Made by a program: the position numbers and the translations under genes | The notes under the pieces: model-generated | What the model saw: the letters and a program-made list of their open reading frames with translations, nothing else | Databases searched by the model: none | Told to the model about the DNA's origin: nothing | In this document: piece by piece, positions 42,396-50,890 of the stretch | How positions within the stretch are numbered: the stretch's first letter is position 1 | How the letters are laid out: each line of letters begins with the position of its first letter | From: Chryseobacterium rhizoplanae | GTDB taxonomy: Bacteria; Bacteroidota; Bacteroidia; Flavobacteriales; Weeksellaceae | Length of the DNA: 64,000 nt | Reading direction: 5' to 3' | NCBI RefSeq assembly: GCF_900182655.1 | Contig: NZ_FXTC01000003.1 | Coordinates: 62,001-126,000 of the forward strand

Positions 42396-43640
42396 TTATT
42401 TTAAATTTACAATTTCTTGAAAATACCCTTTATTATCATTGATATAAGGATTTTGATTGGAATAATATGAATATTTAAGTGAAATTTTATCATACATCAT
42501 ATTTACTTCGTTCGTATTCAACATCTTCCACCATCCATAAAAAATATGGGTATAATCTTCAGAAGGTGATAATCCCTTATCTCCTTTTTTAAGATTACTT
42601 CTAAAATTACTGTTATTCCCATCGACAAAATTATTGAAGGTGTAAATCCCATCTTTAGGGTTATACATTGCAATATTATTCAATAATTGCCTTGAAAGCA
42701 GGGTATTAAGTTTATCTAAATATTGAAATTTTGTAGTATCAGACTGAAATGCTAATTTCAGAATATGGAGATAAGCCGGCATTCTTGAAAAATGAGACGC
42801 ATCCCAATTAACATTTTGATTCTTTTTTAATACCACATCCTGAAAATTAGGGTGATCTTTCCAGACATTGGGCTGAAGATACCATACATTATCCTGGAAT
42901 ACTACTTTTTTCTGCATTACCTGATAAAAAGAGTTTCTAATGTTTATCAAATCCCTTGTAGCGGTAAGCGAGGCATCTTTTTCTATAAGTGAAAGACTAA
43001 CTCCTGTTCCCATAATATAAAGCTCAAGATCAGTAAATGCACTATAATAGCTCATATCTCCATTATATTCACCCGTCAGCAAAAACTCTACTCTCTGTTT
43101 TACTCCATAGAATTTCCTGGATTCTGCTTCCCAAATATTTGCATAGGCATTGTTCCAATAGTTTAATATCTCTTTTTTGATGAAATTAAACATTTTGGTC
43201 TTTTCTGCATCGCCACGTATGCCACTTCTTCTAAGATATTCGGAAACTGTAAAATAGAAAGTTCTTTTACTTAAATCATCTATATCTGCTCTATTCTTTA
43301 TGGTAAGCAGCCTTTCATAAGTAAAAAGCACCTGCAGTCTTTTTATAATTTCCTGATTTTTCGTATCATAACCATATTGTATAGGAATATATAAAAAAGC
43401 GGCACAATCATAAGCTGCATTGGGCCAATTTGCCATTTTTGTTTCGGAAGCAAAAATATCATTGTAATGGTTGATGAGAGTAACGATTTCTGTCGTTTTC
43501 AGATTTTGCTGTCTGAAAACAGGCTCAACCGATATTAATGAAGTTTTATTTACAGATGCTTGTACCACCGGACAAATGCTGATGGTACAAAACAAATAAA
43601 TAAAAATAAACCTCAGTTTATAAATTAATAAATTTTTCAT
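42396..43640 (-). CDS. secreted protein of unknown function in the polysaccharide locus
   Basis: This 414-residue protein has a signal peptide (YLFCTISICPVVQA end near 28) and a mostly helical mature part rich in aromatic residues (Tyr, Phe, Trp). Repeated pairs include YAFTDLELYI, RDLINIRNSFYQVM and FRSNLKKGDKG. It is not recognised as a family. Secretion, size and location between glycosyltransferase and amidotransferase genes suggest a polysaccharide-modifying or -degrading enzyme, possibly a lyase-like toroid fold, but this is a guess. No catalytic motif is clear. Confidence 0.65.
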   Translation of the reverse strand: MKNLLIYKLRFIFIYLFCTISICPVVQASVNKTSLISVEPVFRQQNLKTTEIVTLINHYNDIFASETKMANWPNAAYDCAAFLYIPIQYGYDTKNQEIIKRLQVLFTYERLLTIKNRADIDDLSKRTFYFTVSEYLRRSGIRGDAEKTKMFNFIKKEILNYWNNAYANIWEAESRKFYGVKQRVEFLLTGEYNGDMSYYSAFTDLELYIMGTGVSLSLIEKDASLTATRDLINIRNSFYQVMQKKVVFQDNVWYLQPNVWKDHPNFQDVVLKKNQNVNWDASHFSRMPAYLHILKLAFQSDTTKFQYLDKLNTLLSRQLLNNIAMYNPKDGIYTFNNFVDGNNSNFRSNLKKGDKGLSPSEDYTHIFYGWWKMLNTNEVNMMYDKISLKYSYYSNQNPYINDNKGYFQEIVNLK

Positions 43641-43671
43641 CTATAAATAGGCATTTAATAATTAGTATCAA

Positions 43672-45501
43672 TTATTGCTTATACAATTTTGGAATATTGT
43701 TAACGATTTTTATCACACGTTCAAAATCCAGTCCTAAAGTATCAAGATACCATCTGATGTTCTGATAACGTGGAGCGTTCTCTATTTCGACAAGTTCTAA
43801 AGCTCTTTCTCTTGTCATTTGTCCTTCTCTGATCTGATTACTTCTGAATGTATCATGTTCTGTAAAGCCGGCTACGGTATAATATACATAATTATAAAAA
43901 GCTGCCGTACCATCTCCAATTCTCCAGGTAGTAGTGGTGTCTATTGCTTTTTCCCAATCATAATGATTTAAAAGAGTATCATCTACCTGCTCTTCATCCC
44001 ATCTCCAGTAATCAAAAATATGATAATAATCCTGCTTATCAGTAAAGCTACGGTAATATTCTCCTGAAAGAGTATCCCAAAGTGAGCTGTTGAAATATCC
44101 CGGACTCTGCATCATCGCTCTGAATCTTTTAGAATGGTATCTCAGCTGTTTCATAGCACCATGGCTGTATACTCTTTTTTCTTCAAAATCAGGTTCAATA
44201 TCTAGAAATCCTGTCTTAAAGTGAGTTACCTCCAATGGATTCACCCCCCAAAGATTAAGGTTGATTCCCGTTTGTTTCTTGATATCTTCTACATATCTGA
44301 AGAAATGTTTATCTCCTGCTGTAAGCATTGCCATCATTCCTAAATGCGGAGCTTTAAGCCATGCTTCAAGATTCATTCTGATATTCTTTCTTTTGAGTGA
44401 GATATCTGCTGCAACAATAATATTTTCTACCCCAAGATCCGCACACATACGGCTGATATTTCTTCGGCCAAGATCTGTTACCATTCCCCAATCATAGGTA
44501 TACGTTACAGGTTTCATTTCCAGCTCTTTTACAATAAGGTGTAATCCATAACAGCTGTCTCTACCTCCTGAAAAAGGAACGATACAGTCTAATTCTTTTC
44601 CTTTTCTTCTGTATGGCTCAACCAATTTGAATAATTCTTCTTTCGGTTTCGGATTATTTCTTGGTTTATAATTTTTACAGTAATTGCATACTCCTGCTTC
44701 ATCAAATTTTATAAAAGGCATTGTTTCCGGCAGTATACATTTTGTACATCTCTTGATGTTTATTTTTTTGTATTCCAGTAAGCCTTCTTCAATTGTATTA
44801 AATTTAAATTCAGGAATCAAATTTTCTACTCTGCTTTTCTCATCTACAATATCCAATTTTTCTCCTGAAACAGGGATGTCAAGAATCATAGCTTCATCTT
44901 TTATCTGACTGATATTCTCACAGCCAATAATTTTAAGCCCATAATTCTCTGAAGCAAAATAAGTTTTATCTTCATTATACCCCACGTATAAACTTCCGTT
45001 ATTGGAGAAAAGAAGCAACTTTCCTATTTCCGGCAACACAAGGGCACACGCAACAACCCCTTTACATAAGGAAAGTATTTCTTTAGGAAGATCTTCAATT
45101 TTGTTCTCCTTATTATTAAGAAATTCTTCTGCAATGGCTACAATAACCTCGGAATCAATCTTCAGCTGTCTGCTTACTGATAATTTATTCCAAACTTCAT
45201 CTTCATTTACAATGATACCGTTGTGTATAGCACATATATTTCCTCTCACCACAGGCTGGTTATCCCCCAGACCATTGGTAATTAACCTACTATGTCCCAG
45301 TACAATATTATTATTATACGGCTGTACTTTGTTCAGTAATTTTTCAATACTATAATCTGCTCTGTTTACCTTATAGTGATTATTTTGATAATAGATCAAA
45401 CCACTGGAGTCCACTCCTCTTTGCTCAGAATGTTTTACCAGAGTTTGAAACTTCTGCTTGTTGATATGAGTCTTTGATACGACTCCAAAAATTCCACACA
45501 T
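43672..45501 (-). CDS. glutaminase-fused N-acetyl-sugar amidotransferase (WbpG-like)
   Basis: This 609-residue two-domain enzyme begins with a class II glutamine amidotransferase (about 1-240): catalytic Cys2 after Met removal, SRLITNG near 71-77, HNG (93-95) and KIDSE (114-118). It is followed by an N-acetyl-sugar amidotransferase (about 250-609) with two CxxC pairs (252/255, 272/275) and a PP-loop ATPase SGGRDS (311-316). WbpG needs separate HisH2 and HisF2 to deliver ammonia to UDP-diacetamido-sugars, making an acetamidino group. Here the glutaminase is built in and no HisH/HisF gene is present, so it may amidinate a sugar alone. It lies in a diacetamido-uronic acid locus. Confidence 0.85.
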   Translation of the reverse strand: MCGIFGVVSKTHINKQKFQTLVKHSEQRGVDSSGLIYYQNNHYKVNRADYSIEKLLNKVQPYNNNIVLGHSRLITNGLGDNQPVVRGNICAIHNGIIVNEDEVWNKLSVSRQLKIDSEVIVAIAEEFLNNKENKIEDLPKEILSLCKGVVACALVLPEIGKLLLFSNNGSLYVGYNEDKTYFASENYGLKIIGCENISQIKDEAMILDIPVSGEKLDIVDEKSRVENLIPEFKFNTIEEGLLEYKKINIKRCTKCILPETMPFIKFDEAGVCNYCKNYKPRNNPKPKEELFKLVEPYRRKGKELDCIVPFSGGRDSCYGLHLIVKELEMKPVTYTYDWGMVTDLGRRNISRMCADLGVENIIVAADISLKRKNIRMNLEAWLKAPHLGMMAMLTAGDKHFFRYVEDIKKQTGINLNLWGVNPLEVTHFKTGFLDIEPDFEEKRVYSHGAMKQLRYHSKRFRAMMQSPGYFNSSLWDTLSGEYYRSFTDKQDYYHIFDYWRWDEEQVDDTLLNHYDWEKAIDTTTTWRIGDGTAAFYNYVYYTVAGFTEHDTFRSNQIREGQMTRERALELVEIENAPRYQNIRWYLDTLGLDFERVIKIVNNIPKLYKQ

Positions 45502-45514
45502 TTGTCTTTATTAT

Positions 45515-46666
45515 TTATTCTTTATTTTTTAAAATATTATTATACATTTTTAGCAGCTCACTTTCCTGAAAGTTCCAGCTAAGCGGGTAAAGATCTTTTT
45601 TCACCCTATTATTCAAATCTAAATGCTCAACATCTTTTACAATTTCAAATAAATTTTCAGCGTTCAAGCTACTACATTTTCCTAAATTATATTCAGCAAC
45701 AATTTTTTTGATATCAGGAAAATCTGATGCTAAAATATATAATTCTGAAAAGGCATATTCAAATAATTTATTCGGTAAGCAATAATAGTCACTTAAAGAG
45801 ACAGCTTCCACCAGACAAAGTCCTACATCTGCAGAGGTAGACACCTCTACGACCTGATGATGCGGAACCGCCGGATGATAATGAATATTATCATTATTGA
45901 GTGCTATTTTTTTAATTTCATCAACATATTCACCATAACCAATAAAAACAATATGGGAATCTACTTCTTTTCTTTGGAAAACATCCAGATACAAATTTAC
46001 ACCTCTTCCTACTTCACTTATTATTCCCAGGTATAAAAATATTTTTTTCCCTTCAGGAATATTAAATTTTTCCCTGAGATAATTATTTTTAATGTTTTCT
46101 TTTTGAGAAGGATCAAGCAAAGGAGAATTTAATATTAATACACTTTCCTTTTTCCCAAGATGCTCATCATACCAATCAATAATTGAAGGGCTCACACTAA
46201 TCAGGATATCAATATCTTTCCATAATATTTTTTCAATAAAAAGAGTATACTTTGAAAGTATTTTTGATTGGCCTGCCTTGTCTGATTCAAGTTCATGGGC
46301 ATCATAGATCAGTTTTGATCCACAAAATAATTTGATCATTTTAGCTATGGGCAAATACAGGGTATCATGACAATGAATGATATCCGGTTTATATTTGATC
46401 CCAGGGAAAACCATTCTAATAAATGCCTCTATAAGATTAAGAAAATATCTGACAGGTCTTGGTAAAAATTTCAGATTTTTTGTAGCGATATTGAACACCT
46501 TAATAAAAGGCATATGTTCTGTTTCGTATTTATGTCCTTCAGAATCATCAATGCCATAAGCAACCAAGGTGGTATTTTCGATTTTCCGGACAGCCTTCAG
46601 CTCTTTTAATATCCTACTGTCATATCGGATATCTGTAGGTGAAAGATGAAGTATTTTTTTATTCAT
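45515..46666 (-). CDS. glycosyltransferase family 4-like
   Basis: This 383-residue GT-B protein has an N-terminal domain (about 1-180) with PDIIHCHDTLYLPIAK and LIYDAHELESD, and a C-terminal donor domain (about 185-380) with KKIFLYLGIISEVGRGVNLYL and LPNKLFEYAFSELYILA. The C-terminal glutamate pattern fits family 4. It transfers one sugar residue in repeat-unit synthesis. Which sugar is not readable. AT-rich, as are its neighbours. Confidence 0.82.
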   Translation of the reverse strand: MNKKILHLSPTDIRYDSRILKELKAVRKIENTTLVAYGIDDSEGHKYETEHMPFIKVFNIATKNLKFLPRPVRYFLNLIEAFIRMVFPGIKYKPDIIHCHDTLYLPIAKMIKLFCGSKLIYDAHELESDKAGQSKILSKYTLFIEKILWKDIDILISVSPSIIDWYDEHLGKKESVLILNSPLLDPSQKENIKNNYLREKFNIPEGKKIFLYLGIISEVGRGVNLYLDVFQRKEVDSHIVFIGYGEYVDEIKKIALNNDNIHYHPAVPHHQVVEVSTSADVGLCLVEAVSLSDYYCLPNKLFEYAFSELYILASDFPDIKKIVAEYNLGKCSSLNAENLFEIVKDVEHLDLNNRVKKDLYPLSWNFQESELLKMYNNILKNKE

Positions 46667-47918
46667 TTTTTTTATATCTAGGCATTAAATAAAGTAAAAA
46701 GCAAACGGCTAAAAACCCACCTGAAATAAGTGCTGTAAAAAAAGCTCCATTGATAAATAGGGCTCCGAAAGAAAAACTAGAAATCAAATATATTCTTGCA
46801 TCTAATTTAAAGCTTGACATATCAAATACTCTAAAGAAAAAAGCTCTCAAAAGTGGAAATACCAGTAGAGAAACCCATCCAAATTGTGCGTAATCACTTC
46901 CAATCAAACCTGTATTGGAAGACATATCCGGGTCATTAAAATAGGTTGCTGCTATTATATAAGGAGAATTATTCTTATGATTTACAGTGGTTTCAAACCA
47001 ATGCCCGAAATGCTCTCTGAGATAAAGTAATTCATGAGTAGAAAAGTAATCATAATGAAAATAGGCTAATAGCGTAGGTGTAAAATAGGTTCTTGAATAA
47101 AGACCGGCAATACTGATCTGAACACTCTCACTTCCAAATTCGACAAAAAATATCAAAATAAGATTGAAGCCGATAAATGCATGCAGGAGATACTTATTAT
47201 ATTCTTTCTTATAAAAAAAGTAAATAAGTATGGTCAATATTAACAATACAAAATCTGTCTTATGTGCACCAAAGGAATACATCATTAAGCCAAAGAAGAA
47301 AAATACACAGCTCAGAAAAACATTTTTTTGTATCAGATAATACATAAAAGAAATGGTAATAAACATACTTGCTATCGGGCGGAGATAATTGATAAACGAC
47401 GGCATATTTAATTCACTGACTTTTGCCCGTATTTCATATACTTCTTCAAAGTCAAACTTAATATTAAAACCATTATATATGACGGAGAAAACAATCATCA
47501 TCAGCACCACTGTGTATAGCAAAATTTTAAACAAAATCATCGATTGAGAATTGTCAAAAATTTTATAATATTTCACTTTTCCATATCTTATATAAAACAA
47601 AAAGAGCATGGCACAGTATATAACACTATACAAAAAGAACTCAAAATTATTGGTATATACGCAAAAAGTTAAATTCGGTAAAAAGTATAAGAGATATATT
47701 ACCATAAGAATTAAACTTGCAGGAGTATCTTTCTCTAAAATCTTTTTAAAAAAATAAGTATAAAATAATATAGCAACGTATGAAAGATTGTTAATTGTAT
47801 GACTAAATTCTCTTACATAACCAAGATATCCGTAATGTACAGATATTGAATTAACATAGAGATAATCTAAAGATAATTTATATATAATAAAAAATATTAG
47901 TAATGTAAAATACTTCAT
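46659..47918 (-). CDS. polysaccharide polymerase-like membrane protein (Wzy)
   Basis: This 419-residue protein has about 11-12 membrane helices and a large periplasmic loop (about 250-330), where the residues RTYFTPTLLAYFHYDYFSTHEL are found. The pattern of a polytopic protein next to a flippase gene is that of the O-antigen/EPS polymerase Wzy. No conserved sequence is shared with the other polymerase-like protein of the locus. The frame opens four codons earlier only from a TTG. Assignment rests on topology and position. Confidence 0.7.
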   Translation of the reverse strand: MKYFTLLIFFIIYKLSLDYLYVNSISVHYGYLGYVREFSHTINNLSYVAILFYTYFFKKILEKDTPASLILMVIYLLYFLPNLTFCVYTNNFEFFLYSVIYCAMLFLFYIRYGKVKYYKIFDNSQSMILFKILLYTVVLMMIVFSVIYNGFNIKFDFEEVYEIRAKVSELNMPSFINYLRPIASMFITISFMYYLIQKNVFLSCVFFFFGLMMYSFGAHKTDFVLLILTILIYFFYKKEYNKYLLHAFIGFNLILIFFVEFGSESVQISIAGLYSRTYFTPTLLAYFHYDYFSTHELLYLREHFGHWFETTVNHKNNSPYIIAATYFNDPDMSSNTGLIGSDYAQFGWVSLLVFPLLRAFFFRVFDMSSFKLDARIYLISSFSFGALFINGAFFTALISGGFLAVCFLLYLMPRYKKNE

Positions 47919-47931
47919 AGCAACAAACAAA

Positions 47932-49113
47932 TCAAGACTTATTAAACAGTAAAGAAAGTAATAAATATCTAAATAGAATTACTCCCACATAAATCCATAT
48001 AAATAAATCTATTGTAGAACTCTTTCCTAAAAAAAATGAAACAAGCAAAACCAAAGTAGTAATTACCTCCCAAACGAGAAAAATTTTATTTTTCCGCTTA
48101 ACCAATACTCCGCTTGAGTAATGAGAAAATGATGCAGAAATAATAGTGGTAAAAATTATTATTTTACTCATATCGAAGGCTTTTCTCCATTTATTAATAT
48201 CAAAAAATAAAGAGAAAAAATATTCACCAAAAATTAAATATACTATAGCAAATAACAAGGCAACTAAAAATAATAATCCAACATAAGTATTCATTTTCTT
48301 ATTAAGTTTAGTTTTATTGGTTTCTGACAAATCCTTGTAAATTAACCCATTCAAGCTTTCAGATATTAAACTTAATGGTTTATTCACAATTTTAGAAGCC
48401 ATAAAATAATTTCCCAGAATAGCTTCTCCAAAATAATGCTTTATAAAGAAACTAGGCAGCTCTGCATTAAAAGTATTAATAAAATAAGCTGGCATCTGAT
48501 GCAATGGAAAGGACTTATATTTTATTATAATGTTATAAAACTCTCTGTAAACAAAATTTCTTCTTTGTATTTTGATATAAAATAATATAAATAGAGTCGC
48601 CAAAAAATTAGGTATCACATAAGATAATATCAAAACCCAGTATGATAATTTTATATAGTAACCGGAAAGTATGATGATAACTGCAAACACAGAGTTTAGT
48701 ATCATTGATTTACTGACAATATTCAACAAGCCTTTTTTTATAAGAATATCTTTTGATGCACTATATAAAGATTGACTAAATGCAACTAATGGTACAATTA
48801 AAAAATAGGAATCTATATCAAAAAATAACATTGAAATAAGTATAACGAAAAAGGAAATTAATGAGATGGTTATACTTAAAAAAATAGAAACAGCATATAG
48901 CATACTATATTCTTCGCTCTTTGCTGGTAACATAATTGCTTTGTTGTAGGACAAAGTATAAAAGTATGCTAATGGGGCTGAAATTGATAAGATAAAGGAA
49001 AGTACTCCAATTTCGTAATCAGAATAAATCCTTCCTGTTAATGGAACTGCAATCAGTAATATTAATTGAGATAATATATTGCTCCCTAAAAAAGATATTA
49101 TTTTTCTTTTCAT
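47932..49113 (-). CDS. oligosaccharide flippase (Wzx, MOP superfamily)
   Basis: This 393-residue protein has about 11-12 membrane helices. The MOP/Wzx opening reads LSQLILLIAVPLTGRIYSDYEIGVLSFILSISAPLAYF, with FYTLSYNKAIMLP and FPLHQMPAYFINTFNAELPSFFIKHYFGEAILGNYFMASKI further on. It moves undecaprenyl-linked repeat units across the inner membrane. It overlaps the PHP gene end by 4 bases (ATGA). Very AT-rich, a typical feature of serotype-specific genes. Confidence 0.88.
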   Translation of the reverse strand: MKRKIISFLGSNILSQLILLIAVPLTGRIYSDYEIGVLSFILSISAPLAYFYTLSYNKAIMLPAKSEEYSMLYAVSIFLSITISLISFFVILISMLFFDIDSYFLIVPLVAFSQSLYSASKDILIKKGLLNIVSKSMILNSVFAVIIILSGYYIKLSYWVLILSYVIPNFLATLFILFYIKIQRRNFVYREFYNIIIKYKSFPLHQMPAYFINTFNAELPSFFIKHYFGEAILGNYFMASKIVNKPLSLISESLNGLIYKDLSETNKTKLNKKMNTYVGLLFLVALLFAIVYLIFGEYFFSLFFDINKWRKAFDMSKIIIFTTIISASFSHYSSGVLVKRKNKIFLVWEVITTLVLLVSFFLGKSSTIDLFIWIYVGVILFRYLLLSLLFNKS

Positions 49114-49817
49114 AAATTTAAATAATCTTCTTTAGTTCTCTTAAAAAGAGTTTTATATACAATATATATAAACAATTTAAAATTTTTGTTCACATACGCT
49201 TTTTTAAGTTGTGATAAAAAAATATCTGATACTGAACTTTTTTTAAGAAATAATGGGGCAATTTCGCCATTCGTTAATGCTTCATGAAATTTCAAATCTT
49301 TTTTTTCATATCCTACCACTACATTTAAGAGAGTTTGAGGAATATGAGAATCAGAGCTCCAGATTACCGGTTTTTTATATTTTAGAGCCAACAGATAAGA
49401 CTTGTAGTTATTAATGACTGATGATCTGGCGTTAAATACTTCTATAACATCAACAGCTTGTGCCAGCTCTTCTATTTGGGTGTGCCCGTCGTATGGATGA
49501 GGTAAAATCAGTATTGCATTTTGTTCTTTTGCATTTTTATAAAACTCTTCCCATTTCATATCTGTAATTTCATTCTTTATATTTAATGCAATTACATCTC
49601 CCCGATCCGTTTTATATTCTGCAGCAGTAGGTATCTCTACATTCAGATTTTGTTCTTTTATTTTTCTTTGAAGCTCTAAACTTCCTTTTATGGTCTCATG
49701 ATCAGTTAAAACAACAAAATCAAGTTTTTTATCTTTTATTGTTTTAACTATTTTTTCAATCGTATTTATTCCATCATAGGAATAGGTACTGTGAAAATGA
49801 AAAATTCCCTTTTTCAT
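49110..49817 (-). CDS. PHP-domain phosphoesterase
   Basis: This 235-residue protein has the PHP metal-binding motifs FHFHSTYSYDG (near 5-15), VLTDHETIKG (near 35), LILPHPYDGH (near 110) and the late DSHI (near 185). It is a stand-alone member of the PHP phosphoesterase family; substrates of such proteins are often unknown phosphorylated metabolites. A longer start 12 codons upstream would overlap the ATP-grasp gene, so the ATG at MKKGIFHFH is used, 5 bases after that gene's stop codon. It forms a tight trio with the ATP-grasp and deacetylase genes. Confidence 0.8.
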   Translation of the reverse strand: MKKGIFHFHSTYSYDGINTIEKIVKTIKDKKLDFVVLTDHETIKGSLELQRKIKEQNLNVEIPTAAEYKTDRGDVIALNIKNEITDMKWEEFYKNAKEQNAILILPHPYDGHTQIEELAQAVDVIEVFNARSSVINNYKSYLLALKYKKPVIWSSDSHIPQTLLNVVVGYEKKDLKFHEALTNGEIAPLFLKKSSVSDIFLSQLKKAYVNKNFKLFIYIVYKTLFKRTKEDYLNL

Positions 49818-49822
49818 TTTAT

Positions 49823-50890
49823 TTACTTTGAGAAAATTTTCTTTATGGTCCATATTAATTTGATTGAATCGACGAAAAAGTTTTCAAACAAATTCGTATA
49901 AGAATCCTTATAAAAATATTCTTTTATTTTATATAGTTTTCCTGTTTTAAGCAAAACCAAAAGATCTCCGTCTAAAACCCAGAAGAACTTTTTTTCAACT
50001 TCATATTTTTTCTCAATTTGTTCTTCCACCTTATTTGAATAAGCTTCAATCAAGGTTTTTCCAAAATTGAGTCCTACGACATAAGATAAATCTAATGAAC
50101 CCCAAAATTTGGGATTTAACTCAATTAAATAATATTGCTGTTTTGTCTCATCATATTTATACTCAATCATTAATGGGCCGGACCAATTTAAATATTCTAT
50201 AATTTGTTTAGATATATAAAACATTTTTTCACAAAAAATAGACTTGGCAGCTGTACTAGATCCTCCGGTAATTGGTATTTCTCTAATACGTTGGTGCATG
50301 TAATAGCTAATGATTTTACCTTCTTTAGCAATACAAAAAAAGCCTCTGCCTACTCCTGACACCTGCTCTTGCATTAATAGTTTTACTCCCCCTGACAAGT
50401 ATTTTTCTATTTTTTCAAATTCGGATTCAGAACCTAATTTTACATATAACGGATCAAATTTGGCTAAGCTTTCATTACTTGATTTAACAACACAATTCTT
50501 ATCTCTACTGTATAGTCTTAATTCCTCCAGATTTGAAAATAATTTACATTCAGGATAATTTACATTACTAAGAGAGTTCAAAATTAGCATTTTATCTTTA
50601 TTTAATGCTATTTCAAGACTCTCTTTTGTAGGTATTAAACATAATTCCCTATATTTTTCAGAGCATATCTTTACAGCTTCGCTCCCTACAGGAATTATAA
50701 ATTCGGGGTTAATCTGTTTGACTGATTCCTCCAAATTCCCCACAATATAATCTTTGCAATATCCCAATCTTTTAGTAAAAAAAACGGCTTCCTTATCTGT
50801 AGCAAAAACCTCATGCATATTGTCTTTATACAATTCCCGCTGTATTGCTATAGAGTTTTTGTAATTTGCATCCGTTATCAAAATTCTCAT
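49823..50890 (-). CDS. ATP-grasp ligase, carbamoyl-phosphate-synthase-like
   Basis: This 355-residue protein has an N-terminal preATP-grasp Rossmann domain (about 1-85, MRILITDANYKNSIAIQREL) and an ATP-grasp domain (about 100-310). The ligands are in GGVKLLMQEQVSGVGRGFFCIAKEGKI and the metal-binding LIELNPKFWGSLDLSYV. Such enzymes form amide or thioester bonds using ATP; here the neighbour genes suggest attaching an amino acid or acyl group to a sugar or uronic acid. Acceptor unknown. It overlaps the deacetylase gene end by 4 bases. Confidence 0.8.
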   Translation of the reverse strand: MRILITDANYKNSIAIQRELYKDNMHEVFATDKEAVFFTKRLGYCKDYIVGNLEESVKQINPEFIIPVGSEAVKICSEKYRELCLIPTKESLEIALNKDKMLILNSLSNVNYPECKLFSNLEELRLYSRDKNCVVKSSNESLAKFDPLYVKLGSESEFEKIEKYLSGGVKLLMQEQVSGVGRGFFCIAKEGKIISYYMHQRIREIPITGGSSTAAKSIFCEKMFYISKQIIEYLNWSGPLMIEYKYDETKQQYYLIELNPKFWGSLDLSYVVGLNFGKTLIEAYSNKVEEQIEKKYEVEKKFFWVLDGDLLVLLKTGKLYKIKEYFYKDSYTNLFENFFVDSIKLIWTIKKIFSK

